This document shows, piece after piece, positions 18,111 to 26,997 of a stretch of 64,000 nucleotides of DNA. Location: the NCBI GenBank assembly GCA_963811605.1, contig CAWESA010000010.1, positions 372,001 to 436,000 on the forward strand. The letters run 5' to 3'. Below the pieces are notes generated by a model. It did not search any database and was not told the DNA's origin. It saw only the letters and a program-made list of their open reading frames with translations. The first letter of the stretch is position 1; every line of letters starts with the position of its first letter. The translations under genes were made by a program, and so were the position numbers. This DNA comes from CAVQLX01 sp963811605 (lineage in GTDB: Bacteria; Desulfobacterota; Binatia; DP-6).

Positions 18111-19340
18111 ATGACCAACTACCGTGAAGAGATCGTGCACTCGTGGGCGAAGTCCGAACCTTCCGCCCGCGCGCTCGCCGCATTGCTGGGTCTCGGCACG
18201 CCCGTCACGCTGCGCCAGATCGTCGACCGACTGCGCCAGGTGGAGACGATGTTCGTCCAGACGGACATCAACACCGACGACGACACGCCGATCAACGGCC
18301 ACGCGGCGCTCGAGCTGCGCAGCGACGGCAGCTACGTGTTTTCCGGGCACATGCGCGCGACGGGTTTTCCTTCCTACCACTATGCCGTGCAGGCCTGGGC
18401 GAGCTCCGGTGAAGGCACGGTGATCGCGGCACAGGAGAACGGCCGCGTATTCGGCACGGACACGCCGGGACCGCGGCAGCGCAACTGGACGCAGCCGGGC
18501 GTGAATGCCGGCATCGGCGAACATTGGCGCGCGCTGCGCGCCTCACACACGATGGGCTATCACCTTCGAGCGGAGATCGGCGGCGTGCTGGGCGGCGCCA
18601 TCGACGTGCTCAAGTTCGCGGTCGAGGGCATCGCGGCCAATGCGCTCATCGGCCCGGCAGGCTGGTACGTGCTCATCGGCAACGAGCTCGCGGGCATGGA
18701 CTCGCAGATCGCGTCGCCCGACATTCTCGCGGGCATCCTGGTCGCGGGCGGCGTGTTGTTGGTGGTGGGGCCGTTCGGACTCGTGCCCGCCGTCATCGCG
18801 GGTGTCGCCACGGCGTCGCTGGCCGACGTGCGCCATCGGTCCATGCATCCCTGGGAGCGCGACTTCGCCGATCGCGTCTTCAAGGGTAGCCTCGACTATG
18901 ACCGCATCGTGATCACCAACCTCACGCACGACGGCGGGCGCAAGTTCACCATGCCTTCGGTGGGTAACCACATCCTCGTGAACATGGGCGACGAAGCCTT
19001 CGACGACCCCGTGAGCTACCAGGATCCGGCGAGCACCAGCTACATCCGGCCCGGGTCTGTGTTCATCCACGAGCTCACGCACGCCTGGCAGATATCGCAC
19101 GATTCCGTTGTGGATCTCATCTGCGGTCTCAGCAGCACGTATGGCTATTTCCAGGGCGCAACCCGGCTCGGCGATCCGTCATGGCAGTCGCGCAGCTGGC
19201 GCGGCTTCAACAACGAGCAGCAGGCGAGCATCGTCGACGACTGGTTCGAGGCGCACTTCACGGATGTCGAATCACCCGAGGCGCTGCGCGACCCCGCGTT
19301 CCGCTTCATCCGCGACAACATCCGCTCGGGGGTGAATTGA
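18111..19340 (+). CDS. Putative zinc metalloprotease with membrane segments
   Basis: 409-residue protein of unknown family. The C-terminal part has GSVFIHELTHAWQISH, an HExxH site (H320, E321, H324) with a third His at 330. This is the 1-5-11 spacing of metzincins, but with Gln where they have Gly. HELTH followed by W-Q is also seen in DUF4157-like and vgr-related proteins. Residues about 178-232 contain two hydrophobic segments (LIGPAGWYVLIGNELAG and LAGILVAGGVLLVVGPFGL). The N-terminal ~150 residues include a beta-rich part (GSYVFSGHMRATGFPSYHY). It is coupled to the solenoid gene. A protein with a pore-like segment and a protease site beside a fibre-like protein suggests a delivered toxin or surface protease, which is inference only. 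Confidence 0.7.
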   Translation: MTNYREEIVHSWAKSEPSARALAALLGLGTPVTLRQIVDRLRQVETMFVQTDINTDDDTPINGHAALELRSDGSYVFSGHMRATGFPSYHYAVQAWASSGEGTVIAAQENGRVFGTDTPGPRQRNWTQPGVNAGIGEHWRALRASHTMGYHLRAEIGGVLGGAIDVLKFAVEGIAANALIGPAGWYVLIGNELAGMDSQIASPDILAGILVAGGVLLVVGPFGLVPAVIAGVATASLADVRHRSMHPWERDFADRVFKGSLDYDRIVITNLTHDGGRKFTMPSVGNHILVNMGDEAFDDPVSYQDPASTSYIRPGSVFIHELTHAWQISHDSVVDLICGLSSTYGYFQGATRLGDPSWQSRSWRGFNNEQQASIVDDWFEAHFTDVESPEALRDPAFRFIRDNIRSGVN

Positions 19341-19745
19341 GGCGAACATGAGCTCGGAGACGACGATGGGTCTTCGACGGCACGCACGATGCTCCCGACG
19401 TCCGCGATCTGGCACGTTTCTCCGAGCTCCGCTTCGTCGACCGAGATGGCTGGTTGTCGCTAGTGCGACTCCAACTGGCGGTTGTTGCGCGGCGCGGGCA
19501 TGCGGGCGCAGCGCATCGGACGTGGAAGAGGTCGCATGACCCCCCGAAACGCTGGACGCTCTTCGGCTCCGAGACCATCCACACGATGCGCGCGCGGGTC
19601 TCCAGCGCGCCGGCCTGGTCGTCGCTCCGCACGGGCGACCGACGCTCGACGTGGGCACGGCCCCGGGCGTCGCCGACCGTTTCCGCCGCCTCGATCGCCT
19701 CTTGGCGGCGTGATTTTTCCGTCACATCGAGGCTAGAGTCCGGGC
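19341..19745. other. Gap with a possible coding relic
   Basis: About 400 bp without a clear gene. One plus-strand frame between about 19366 and 19490 reads WVFDGTHDAPDVRDLARF and SELRFVDRDGWLSLVRLQLA. It has good codon bias but no start codon and degenerates afterwards, so it may be a gene remnant. The final bases lead into the GTG of thiE. Confidence 0.35.
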
Positions 19746-20357
19746 GTGCGCCGCGTCCCGAGGCTGATCCTGGTCACCGACCGCCATGCCACCGGCGACC
19801 GCGACCTGGTGGAGGTGATCGCGGCCGCGCTCGACGCCGGCCTGGCGGCGGTGCAGCTGCGCGAGAAGGACCTGCCGGGCCGGGCGGTGCTCGCGCTCGC
19901 CGAGCGCCTGCGCGCGTGCACGGCGCGCCGTGGAGCGCTGCTGCTGGTCAACGACCGGGTCGACGTCGCCATCGCCGCCGGGGCTGACGGCGTGCACCTC
20001 GGCGGCGGCTCGCTGCCGGTCGACGTCGCGCGCCGGCTCCTTCCGGACGGGGCGCTGGTCGGCGTGTCGACGCACGCCGCCACCGACGCGGCCGCGACCG
20101 GCGCCGACTTCGCGGTCTTCGGACCCGTCTACGCGACGCCGTCGAAGGCGGCCTACGGTCCCCCGCAGGGCCTGGCGCGCTTGCGGGCGGCAGCCGAGAC
20201 CGCGCGGGTGCCGCTGCTCGCCATCGGCGGCGTCACGGCGGCACAGATCCCCGCGCTGCGCGCGGCCGGCGCGGCCGGTGTCGCGGTCATCCGCGCCATT
20301 CTCGCCGCCGACGATCCCGCCGCCGCGACGCGCGCGTTGCTGGACGCGGTCGCCTGA
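19746..20357 (+). CDS. thiE: Thiamine-phosphate synthase ThiE
   Basis: 203-residue TIM-barrel enzyme that joins hydroxymethylpyrimidine pyrophosphate to thiazole phosphate. Diagnostic motifs are ILVTDR, AVQLREKDLPGR, LLVNDRVDVAIAAGADGVHLG, VGVSTHA, ADFAVFGPVYATPSKA and PLLAIGGVT. The GTG start gives MRRVPRLILVTDRH, the normal N-terminus. Length is typical. It stands alone, about 14 kb from thiS-thiG, with no TPP-riboswitch motif in front. Confidence 0.95.
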   Translation: MRRVPRLILVTDRHATGDRDLVEVIAAALDAGLAAVQLREKDLPGRAVLALAERLRACTARRGALLLVNDRVDVAIAAGADGVHLGGGSLPVDVARRLLPDGALVGVSTHAATDAAATGADFAVFGPVYATPSKAAYGPPQGLARLRAAAETARVPLLAIGGVTAAQIPALRAAGAAGVAVIRAILAADDPAAATRALLDAVA

Positions 20358-20548
20358 GGCCTCGGGCCCGCCGCGACCCGCCGTCCGCGCGTCAAGCCCG
20401 CGACACGGGCGCGGCCGCCGAGCGATCGCGCCTCCGCTCTCGCGCGTCGTGCGCGATGCACGCGTGACCCCCGCCACGACGCCACCGTGAAGGCATCCCG
20501 CTTGCTCGCTGACCGCCGGCGCCGCCCGGGCGCGGGGAGGGTCGACGG

Positions 20549-21955
20549 ATGGCGAGCGAGCGGACATGCGTCGCGATCGTGCTGCTGGCGCTGCTCGGCA
20601 TGGCCCGCGCGGCGGACCCCCCGGCGCGCAACCTGCTGCTGATCACCGCCGACGATCTCGACGCCGAGTCTCCCGGCTGGATGGGCAATCCCCTCGGGCT
20701 CACGCCCCGCATCGATGCGCTCGCCGCGACGGCCCACCGCTTCGTCCGGCACCACGTGACTGCGCCGATCTGCCAGCCGTCGCGCGCCGTGCTGCTCACC
20801 GGGCGGCTGCCCCACCATAGCGGCGCGCTCGGCTTCGATGCGATCGCCGACGACGTGCCGACCCTGGTCGAGGTCCTGCGCGACCACGGCTATTTCACGG
20901 CCGCGCTCAACAAGCTCGAGCACATGCGGCCGGCGGCGAAGTTCCCCTGGGACGTCGCGCTGCGCGGCTCCGGCAAGCGGCCGCGGGGGCTCGGCCACGA
21001 CGTCGCTCGCTGCCTGGCGGCCGCCCGTCACGCGCGCCGTCCATTCTTCCTCGACGTCAACATCACCGACCCGCATCGTCCCTTCCGCGCCGTCCGGCAC
21101 GGCACGCGCGGGATGCCGGTGCCCGGCTTCCTCGAGGATCTGCCGGGCGTACGCCGCGAGCTGGCACGCTACGCCGCCAGCGTCGCCCGCCTCGACGCGA
21201 GTCTCGGGGCGACGCTCGACGCGCTCACCGCCGCCGGCCGCGACGACGACACCGTCGTCGTCTTCCTGTCGGACAACGGGCCCTCGCTGCCCTTCGCCAA
21301 GGCGACGCTCTACCGGCACGGCACCTGGTCGCCGGTGCTCCTGCGCCATCCCGGCATGACACCGCCCGCGACGCACGACGAGCTGGTGAGCAGCGTCGAC
21401 CTCATGCCCACGCTCCTCGACCTGCTCGCCGTTCCGCCGCCAGGCGGCATGGACGGACGGTCGTGGGAGCCATTGCTGCGCGGCGAGCCGCAGGGCGGCC
21501 ACGACTCGGTCGTCACCCAGATGAACACCGTCCACAGCGGCGCCAGCTACCCGCAGCGGGCGGTGCGCACGCAGACCCGTGCGTTGCTGGTGCAACCGTG
21601 GGCGGACGGGCACACCGCCTTGCGGGTGGAGGCGATGCGCGGGCGCGCGTTTCCCGCCATGGTGGCCGCGGGCCGGCGGGACGCCCGCATCGCGGCCCGC
21701 GTCCGGCAGCTCGTCTCCGGCGTGCCCCTCGCCCTGTACGATCTCGAGCGCGATCCCGACGAACGCATCGACGTCGCCGATCGGCCGGCATACCGGGCCG
21801 ACGTCGCCCGCCTGTCCTGCCTGCTGCTGGCGCACATGCAACGGACCGGCGATCCACTCCTTGCGACGGTGCGCGACACGGTCATCCATCGCCAGCAGGG
21901 GGCTTCCCTCAGTTCCGAAGGCTGGCAGGATGCCGGGCGATGCGAGGAGCGTTGA
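20549..21955 (+). CDS. Sulfatase, exported, formylglycine type
   Basis: 468-residue type I sulfatase with a signal peptide (CVAIVLLALLGMARA). Metal ligands sit in LLLITADDLDAES (D35, D36). The formylglycine motif C75-x-P-S-R79 is in APICQPSRAVLLTGRLPHHSG. FLDVNITDPHRPF and VVVFLSDNGPSLPF supply further metal and substrate residues, and LYDLERDPDERIDVAD is the usual C-terminal strand. It should hydrolyse sulfate esters outside the cytoplasm after Cys75 is converted to formylglycine. The substrate is unknown. The HIT gene follows after 46 bp. Confidence 0.92.
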   Translation: MASERTCVAIVLLALLGMARAADPPARNLLLITADDLDAESPGWMGNPLGLTPRIDALAATAHRFVRHHVTAPICQPSRAVLLTGRLPHHSGALGFDAIADDVPTLVEVLRDHGYFTAALNKLEHMRPAAKFPWDVALRGSGKRPRGLGHDVARCLAAARHARRPFFLDVNITDPHRPFRAVRHGTRGMPVPGFLEDLPGVRRELARYAASVARLDASLGATLDALTAAGRDDDTVVVFLSDNGPSLPFAKATLYRHGTWSPVLLRHPGMTPPATHDELVSSVDLMPTLLDLLAVPPPGGMDGRSWEPLLRGEPQGGHDSVVTQMNTVHSGASYPQRAVRTQTRALLVQPWADGHTALRVEAMRGRAFPAMVAAGRRDARIAARVRQLVSGVPLALYDLERDPDERIDVADRPAYRADVARLSCLLLAHMQRTGDPLLATVRDTVIHRQQGASLSSEGWQDAGRCEER

Positions 21956-22001
21956 CCGGGGAGCGGGCGCGAGTATACCCGGGGACCGAGGAGGGTCGGG
22001 G

Positions 22002-22418
22002 ATGAGCTGCATCTTCTGCCGCATCGTCGCCCGCGAGATCCCGGCCGAGGTGGTGGCGGACGACGAGGGCGGCGTGGCGTTCCTCGACGTCCAGCCGCTC
22101 GCCGACGGCCACACCCTGGTCGTGCCGCGCGCGCACGTGCCGCGCATCGAGGCGCTCGATCCCACCGCCGCGGACGGGTTGTTCCGCCTGGTCCGCCGTC
22201 TCGCCGATCCGGTGCGGCGCGCGGTCGACGCCGCCGGGAGCACGATCGGGATCAACAACGGCGAGGCGACGGGGCAGACCGTTCCGCACGTCCACGTGCA
22301 CATCGTCCCGCGCTGGCCGGACGACGGCGCCGGCTCCATCCACACCATCTTCCCGCGCCGCACGTCGCGCAGTCTCTCCGACGTGGGCGCCGCCATCCGC
22401 AAGGCCGCCTCGGCGTGA
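22002..22418 (+). CDS. HIT family protein (histidine triad hydrolase)
   Basis: 138-residue HIT domain. It starts MSCIFCRIVAREIPAEVV, has FLDVQPLADGHTLVVPRAHV and the active site H96-V-H98-V-H100 in GQTVPHVHVHIVPRW. Such proteins hydrolyse nucleoside phosphoramidates or dinucleotides. The last four bases overlap the GTG of the EgtD-EgtB gene, so it is the first gene of that operon. A specific link to ergothioneine is not known. Confidence 0.93.
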   Translation: MSCIFCRIVAREIPAEVVADDEGGVAFLDVQPLADGHTLVVPRAHVPRIEALDPTAADGLFRLVRRLADPVRRAVDAAGSTIGINNGEATGQTVPHVHVHIVPRWPDDGAGSIHTIFPRRTSRSLSDVGAAIRKAASA

Positions 22419-24700
22419 CGCGCGACGACCTCGGCGACCACGCGCACGCACGGGCGGCCTTCGCGCAGTCGATCGTGCGCGGGCTGAGCGACACGCCGCG
22501 CTGGCTCTCGTGCCGCTACCTGTACGACGGCGAGGGCAGCGAGCTGTTCGAGGACATCACCCGGCAGCCGGAGTACTACCTCACTCGCACCGAGGACGCC
22601 CTCCTCCACCGGCACGCCGCCGCGCTCCGCGCCCGCATCGGCGAGAGCACGGTGGTCGAGCTCGGCTCCGGCAGCTCCTCGAAGACGCGGCACGTGCTGC
22701 GCGCCTGGACGGCCGGCGATCGGCCGGCGCGCTACGTCCCCGTCGACATCAGCCGCGAGATGCTCGAGGCGTCCGCCGCCACGCTCGACGCCGAGTTCCC
22801 GACCCTCGACGTGAGCGCGCTCGCCGGCACCTACGAGCAGGCCTTCACGCGCCTGCACGAGTTCTCGCCCCTGGTCCTGCTCTTCCTCGGCAGCAGCCTC
22901 GGCAACTTCGATCGCGTCGAGACCGCGGCGTTCCTCGAGCGGATCGCGAGCGCGCTCCAGCCCGGCGATCACCTGCTGCTCGGTCTCGACCTGGTGAAGG
23001 ACGCCGCCACCCTCGAGGCCGCCTACAACGACGCCGCCGGCGTCAGCGCCGCCTTCACGCGCAACCTGTTCGCCCGCATGAACCGCGACCTCGGCACCCG
23101 GCTCGACCTCGACGCCATCCAGCACGTGGCCTACTGGAACGAGGGCCGGGAGCGCATCGAGATCTTCGCCCGCTTCCTGCGCGCCATGACGATCGAGCTG
23201 CCCGAGCTGGAGCGCCGCTTCCGCCTGGCGGAGGGCGAGATGGTGCTCACCGAGGTGAGCCGCAAGTTCCGCCTGGCGGAGATGACGGCCGTCGGCGCGC
23301 GACACGGCTTCGACACGGTCGCGACCTACACCGACGCCACGTATCCCTTCGCGCTCCAGCTCCTGCGCCGGCGGCCCTCGCCCCCGCATCCCGCCGTCCG
23401 CATGGTGGCGGCGCGGCTGCTCACCAAGGCCAGGTCGCGCACCTTCGAGCTGGTGGCGCCGCTCAGCGAGGCCCAGCTCACGCACCAGCATTCGCCGCTG
23501 ATGAGCCCCATCGTGTGGGACCTCGGCCACATCGCCAACTTCGAGGAGCAGTGGGTGCGACGCGCACACGAGACGCGCGGGCGCCGGGACGACGAGTCGC
23601 GCCGCCGCGACCATCTCTACGACGCGGTCGCCCACCCGCGCGCGCGCCGCCGCAGCCTGCCGATCCTCGAGCACCCGGCCTGCCTCACCTACCTCGACGA
23701 CACGCGCCGCCACACCCTGGACACGATCGCGCGCTGCGACTTCCGCACCGCCGACCCGTTGCTGGCGGGCGGCTTCGTGCATGCCATGCTGGCCCAGCAC
23801 GAGGCGCAGCACTCCGAGACCATCCTGCAGACCATCCAGCTGATCGACGACCTGGTCTACGAGCCCCCGCGGCGGCAGGAGCCGTCGGGCACGCTGGCCC
23901 CGCTGGGCGACGCCGTCGAGGCGGTCGTTCCGGCCGGCCCGTTTCTCATGGGCACCGACGACCGCTCGCTGGCCTACGACAACGAGCGCCCGGCCCACGA
24001 GGTCGTGCTGCCGCGCTTCCGCATCGACCTGTGCCCGATCACCAACGGCCAGTTCCTGCGCTTCGTGGACGACGGCGGCTATCGCCGCCGCGACCTGTGG
24101 AGCGCGGAGGGCTGGCGCTGGGCCATCGAGTCGGGGGCGAGCCATCCCGGGCGCTGGACCCTGGCCGCCGACGGGGCCTGGTGGGAGCGCGCCTTCGGCC
24201 GGCTCGTGCCGCTGGCGCTCGATCAGCCGGTGATCCACGTCTGCTGGTACGAGGCCGACGCCTACGCCCGCTGGGCAGGCAAGCGGCTGCCCACCGAGGC
24301 CGAATGGGAGAAGGCCGCGGCCTGGGACCTGGAGACGGGCACGGCGCGGCGGTATCCGTGGGGCGATCGCGTGCCCACCCCCGAGCTGGCCAACCTCGAT
24401 CAGCGGACCTTCTCGCCCGCCGCGATCGGAGCCTACCCGTACGGCGTGAGCTACTTCGGCTGTCACCAGATGCTGGGCGACGTCTGGGAGTGGACGGCCA
24501 GCGATTTCGAGCCCTATCCCGGCTTCGTCGCGTTCCCCTATGCGGAGTACTCGGAGCTCTTCTTCGGCCGTCGCCACAAGGTGCTGCGAGGCGGATCGTG
24601 GGCCACGCAGACGATGGTCGCCCGCAACACGTTCCGCAACTGGGACCTGCCACAGCGCCGCCAGATCTTCGCCGGCTTCCGCTGTGCCCGCGACGCCTGA
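22415..24700 (+). CDS. egtBD: Ergothioneine biosynthesis fusion EgtD-EgtB
   Basis: 761-residue fusion. Residues ~10-320 are EgtD, the histidine N-alpha-trimethyltransferase making hercynine. SAM motif VELGSGSSSKTRH is at 81-93. N164 in SLGNFDR and E280/S282 in LTEVSRKF match histidine-binding positions of mycobacterial EgtD. Residues ~335-761 are EgtB, the sulfoxide synthase: a DinB-like part with H372 (DLGHIANFEEQW) and the iron motif H462-x3-H466-x-E468 (HEAQHSET), then a formylglycine-generating-enzyme fold (VPAGPFLMGTDD, RLPTEAEWEKAAAW, VLRGGSWATQ, FRNWDLPQRRQIFAGFRCA). The domain order is that of fungal Egt1. The GTG start overlaps the HIT stop. EgtA, EgtC and EgtE are not in the window. 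Confidence 0.95.
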   Translation: MTRDDLGDHAHARAAFAQSIVRGLSDTPRWLSCRYLYDGEGSELFEDITRQPEYYLTRTEDALLHRHAAALRARIGESTVVELGSGSSSKTRHVLRAWTAGDRPARYVPVDISREMLEASAATLDAEFPTLDVSALAGTYEQAFTRLHEFSPLVLLFLGSSLGNFDRVETAAFLERIASALQPGDHLLLGLDLVKDAATLEAAYNDAAGVSAAFTRNLFARMNRDLGTRLDLDAIQHVAYWNEGRERIEIFARFLRAMTIELPELERRFRLAEGEMVLTEVSRKFRLAEMTAVGARHGFDTVATYTDATYPFALQLLRRRPSPPHPAVRMVAARLLTKARSRTFELVAPLSEAQLTHQHSPLMSPIVWDLGHIANFEEQWVRRAHETRGRRDDESRRRDHLYDAVAHPRARRRSLPILEHPACLTYLDDTRRHTLDTIARCDFRTADPLLAGGFVHAMLAQHEAQHSETILQTIQLIDDLVYEPPRRQEPSGTLAPLGDAVEAVVPAGPFLMGTDDRSLAYDNERPAHEVVLPRFRIDLCPITNGQFLRFVDDGGYRRRDLWSAEGWRWAIESGASHPGRWTLAADGAWWERAFGRLVPLALDQPVIHVCWYEADAYARWAGKRLPTEAEWEKAAAWDLETGTARRYPWGDRVPTPELANLDQRTFSPAAIGAYPYGVSYFGCHQMLGDVWEWTASDFEPYPGFVAFPYAEYSELFFGRRHKVLRGGSWATQTMVARNTFRNWDLPQRRQIFAGFRCARDA

Positions 24701-25664
24701 GGTCCTGCGCGCGGCGCTCGGCGCGCTGCCGGTCACCATCGACGAGGCCGAGTCGGCGGTGGGCGCGATCCCGGTCCCGTCCTACCCCGGCGAGCCGCGC
24801 CCCCATTCCCTGATCACGCTGCGCGGCGCCGGAGTCGCCGGCCGTGGCGAGCACGTCGGCTGGACGGCGGCGGCCCACGTCGCCTGTCGGGACCAGACCC
24901 TGCCGCGCGTACCGCGCGGTCGCTGGCGGCTCGCCACCTGGAGTGCCGCACTCGCCGGCGTCGTGTCCGAGCCCTACGACCGGGCCGCGATCGAAGCCGC
25001 GGCGATCGACCTGGCGCTGCGCCAGCGGCGCATCGGCCTGTTCGGCCTCGTGGGCGAGCCGGCACGGCCGGTGCGCTACGTGGTCTCGTTCGCGCGCGTC
25101 GACGACCCCGTCGCCGAGGCCCGGCGCCACGGCGACGTCGAGCTGAAGATCGACGCCGATCCCGCCTGGGACGACGCGACCTTCGCCGCGCTCGCCGCCG
25201 CGGGCGGCGTCGCGGTGCTCGACTGGAAGAACGGCGGCGCGCGCGCCGATCACGAGCGCGCCCACCGCCTGCTGCCCGCGGCGCTGCTGGAGGACCCGTG
25301 CTGGAAGCTGGCCCCGTGGTCCGAGGCGCTGCACCGCCGGCTCGCCGCCGACGCGCCGGTGGCGCGCGCCGCCGACGTGCACCGGCTGCCGGTGCGGCCC
25401 GCCGCGCTCAACCTGAAGCCCGCGCGCATGGGCGGCGTGTTCGAGGCGCTCGACGCCGCCGCGGCTTGCCACGCGCGCGGGATCGCTGTCTACCTGGGCG
25501 GCATGTTCGAGCTCGACGTCGGTCGCCGCCAGCTGCACGCGCTCGCCGCGCTCCTCTGTCCCGACGGTCCGAACGACGTGGCGCCGATCGCGCGTGCCGG
25601 CGAGCTGCCGGCGCGGCCCGCGCGCGTGACCGTCGACGGCGACGCCGCGGGCTTCGGGGGATGA
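24684..25664 (+). CDS. Enolase-superfamily (enolase-like) protein
   Basis: 326-residue protein resembling uncharacterised enolase-like proteins of the mandelate racemase/muconate lactonizing type. It shows HVACRDQTLPRVPRGRW, VELKIDADPAWDD (strand with the K-x-D pattern), VAVLDWKNGG, ALNLKPARMGGVFEALDAA and IAVYLGGMFELDVGRRQLHA, then CPDGPNDVAPI. The GTG start overlaps egtBD by 17 bp and the stop overlaps the ATPase gene by 4, so it is embedded in the operon. Family members carry out proton abstraction next to a carboxylate with Mg2+. No reaction for this subgroup is known to me. Its place between ergothioneine synthesis and transport genes is unexplained. Confidence 0.8.
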   Translation: MPATPEVLRAALGALPVTIDEAESAVGAIPVPSYPGEPRPHSLITLRGAGVAGRGEHVGWTAAAHVACRDQTLPRVPRGRWRLATWSAALAGVVSEPYDRAAIEAAAIDLALRQRRIGLFGLVGEPARPVRYVVSFARVDDPVAEARRHGDVELKIDADPAWDDATFAALAAAGGVAVLDWKNGGARADHERAHRLLPAALLEDPCWKLAPWSEALHRRLAADAPVARAADVHRLPVRPAALNLKPARMGGVFEALDAAAACHARGIAVYLGGMFELDVGRRQLHALAALLCPDGPNDVAPIARAGELPARPARVTVDGDAAGFGG

Positions 25665-26389
25665 GCTTCGTCTCCTACGACGGAGCCTCGGTGCGGGCCA
25701 CGGGACGCGCCATCCTGGACGGGCTGACGCTCGGGGTCGCGGAGGGCGAGACGCTGGCGCTGATCGGCCGCAGCGGCTCGGGCAAGACGACGGCGCTGCG
25801 CCTGGTGAACGCGCTGCTGCTCCCGACCGCCGGCGCCGTGCGCGTCGGCGGACGCGCCACCGTCGACTGGGATCCGATCCGGCTCCGCCGCCAGACGGGC
25901 TACGTCATCCAGGACGTCGGCTTGCTGCCGCACCTGACCGTCGCCGACAACGCCGGCATCGTGCTCGAGCTCGAAGGATGGGACCCGCCGCGCCGGCGGG
26001 CGCGGGTGGAGGAGATGCTGGGGCTCGTCGGGCTGCCGGCGGCGCAGTACGGCGCGCGCTACCCGCACCAGCTGTCCGGCGGACAGCGCCAGCGCGTCGG
26101 CGTCGCGCGCGCCCTGGCGGTCGACCCGCCCCTCATGCTGCTCGACGAGCCCTTCGGCGCCCTCGATCCCATCACGCGCCGCGAGTTGCAGCAGGCCTTC
26201 CGGGCGCTCCAGCTCGAGCTCCGCAAGACCGCCATCTTCGTCACGCACGATCTGCGCGAGGCGGCGCGCGTCGCGGACCGCTGGGCGTTGCTGGCGGACG
26301 GCCGGCTGCTCGCGGCCGGCACCCCCGCCGAGCTGGAGCGCGCGGACGATCCGGCCGTGCAGGAGTTCCTGGCCGCGGGGCGCGACTAG
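25661..26389 (+). CDS. ABC transporter ATP-binding protein, osmoprotectant/ergothioneine type
   Basis: 242-residue ATPase. The Walker A motif is GRSGSGKT (36-43), the signature is LSGGQRQRVGVARAL, Walker B is LMLLDEPFGALDP, and the switch His is in IFVTHDLREA. The closest family is the OpuCA/ProV glycine-betaine/choline importer, but the C-terminal CBS domains are absent, as in shorter members. The ATG overlaps the upstream stop (ATGA). It works with the permease and binding protein that follow. Confidence 0.93.
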   Translation: MSFVSYDGASVRATGRAILDGLTLGVAEGETLALIGRSGSGKTTALRLVNALLLPTAGAVRVGGRATVDWDPIRLRRQTGYVIQDVGLLPHLTVADNAGIVLELEGWDPPRRRARVEEMLGLVGLPAAQYGARYPHQLSGGQRQRVGVARALAVDPPLMLLDEPFGALDPITRRELQQAFRALQLELRKTAIFVTHDLREAARVADRWALLADGRLLAAGTPAELERADDPAVQEFLAAGRD

Positions 26390-26997
26390 TGGCGGCCGAG
26401 ATCCTCACCGAGACCGGTCGCCACCTGCTCCTGGTGGCGATCTCCGTCGGGCTGGCGACGCTGGTGGGCGTGCCGCTCGGCATCCTGCTCACGCGCCGCC
26501 CGGCGTGGCAGCGCTGGGTCCTCGGCGTGGCCAACGTGGTGCAGACGGTCCCGAGCCTCGCCCTCTTCGGCCTCCTCATCCCGGTCCCGTTCATCGGCGG
26601 CATCGGGATGCGGACCGCGCTGGTCGCGCTGACGCTCTATGCCCTGCTGCCCATCCTGCGGAACACGGTGGTGGGGATCGCCGGAGTCGATCCGGCGGTG
26701 CGCGAGGCCGGCCGCGGGCTCGGCATGACCGACGGGCAGCTGCTCCGCCGTGTCGAGCTGCCGCTGGCGGCGAGCGTCATCCTCGCCGGCGTGCGACTCG
26801 CGACCGTCATCGGGATCGGGGTCGCGACCATCGCGGCCGCCATCGGCGCGGGCGGCCTCGGCGTGTTCATCTTCCGCGGCGTGGCGATGGTCGACAACCG
26901 GACCATCCTGGCCGGCGCGCTGCCCGCCGCCGCCCTGGCCCTCGCCGCCGACGCCCTGCTGAGCGCGGTCGAGCACCGCATGCGGCCGCCGCGATGA
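26389..26997 (+). CDS. ABC transporter permease, OpuC/EgtU-like
   Basis: 202-residue membrane protein with about five hydrophobic segments (HLLLVAISVGLATLVGVPLG, VVQTVPSLALFGLLIPV, ALVALTLYALLPILR). It carries the cytoplasmic coupling loop VREAGRGLGMTDGQLLRRVELPLAAS, with the EAA motif of importers of the ProW/OpuC family. The GTG start overlaps the ATPase stop by one base. In some bacteria (EgtU) this permease is fused to the binding domain; here the two are separate genes. The TMs are read from hydrophobicity only. Confidence 0.92.
   Translation: MAAEILTETGRHLLLVAISVGLATLVGVPLGILLTRRPAWQRWVLGVANVVQTVPSLALFGLLIPVPFIGGIGMRTALVALTLYALLPILRNTVVGIAGVDPAVREAGRGLGMTDGQLLRRVELPLAASVILAGVRLATVIGIGVATIAAAIGAGGLGVFIFRGVAMVDNRTILAGALPAAALALAADALLSAVEHRMRPPR

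Noticed and set aside
19600..19745. A TPP riboswitch before thiE
   Set aside because: None of the conserved THI-box sequences was found.
20153..24739. A 1528-codon open frame on the minus strand
   Set aside because: It is antisense to thiE, sulfatase, HIT and egtBD, all of which show strong family motifs. The frame is open only because of high GC and its translation is low-complexity with no domain.
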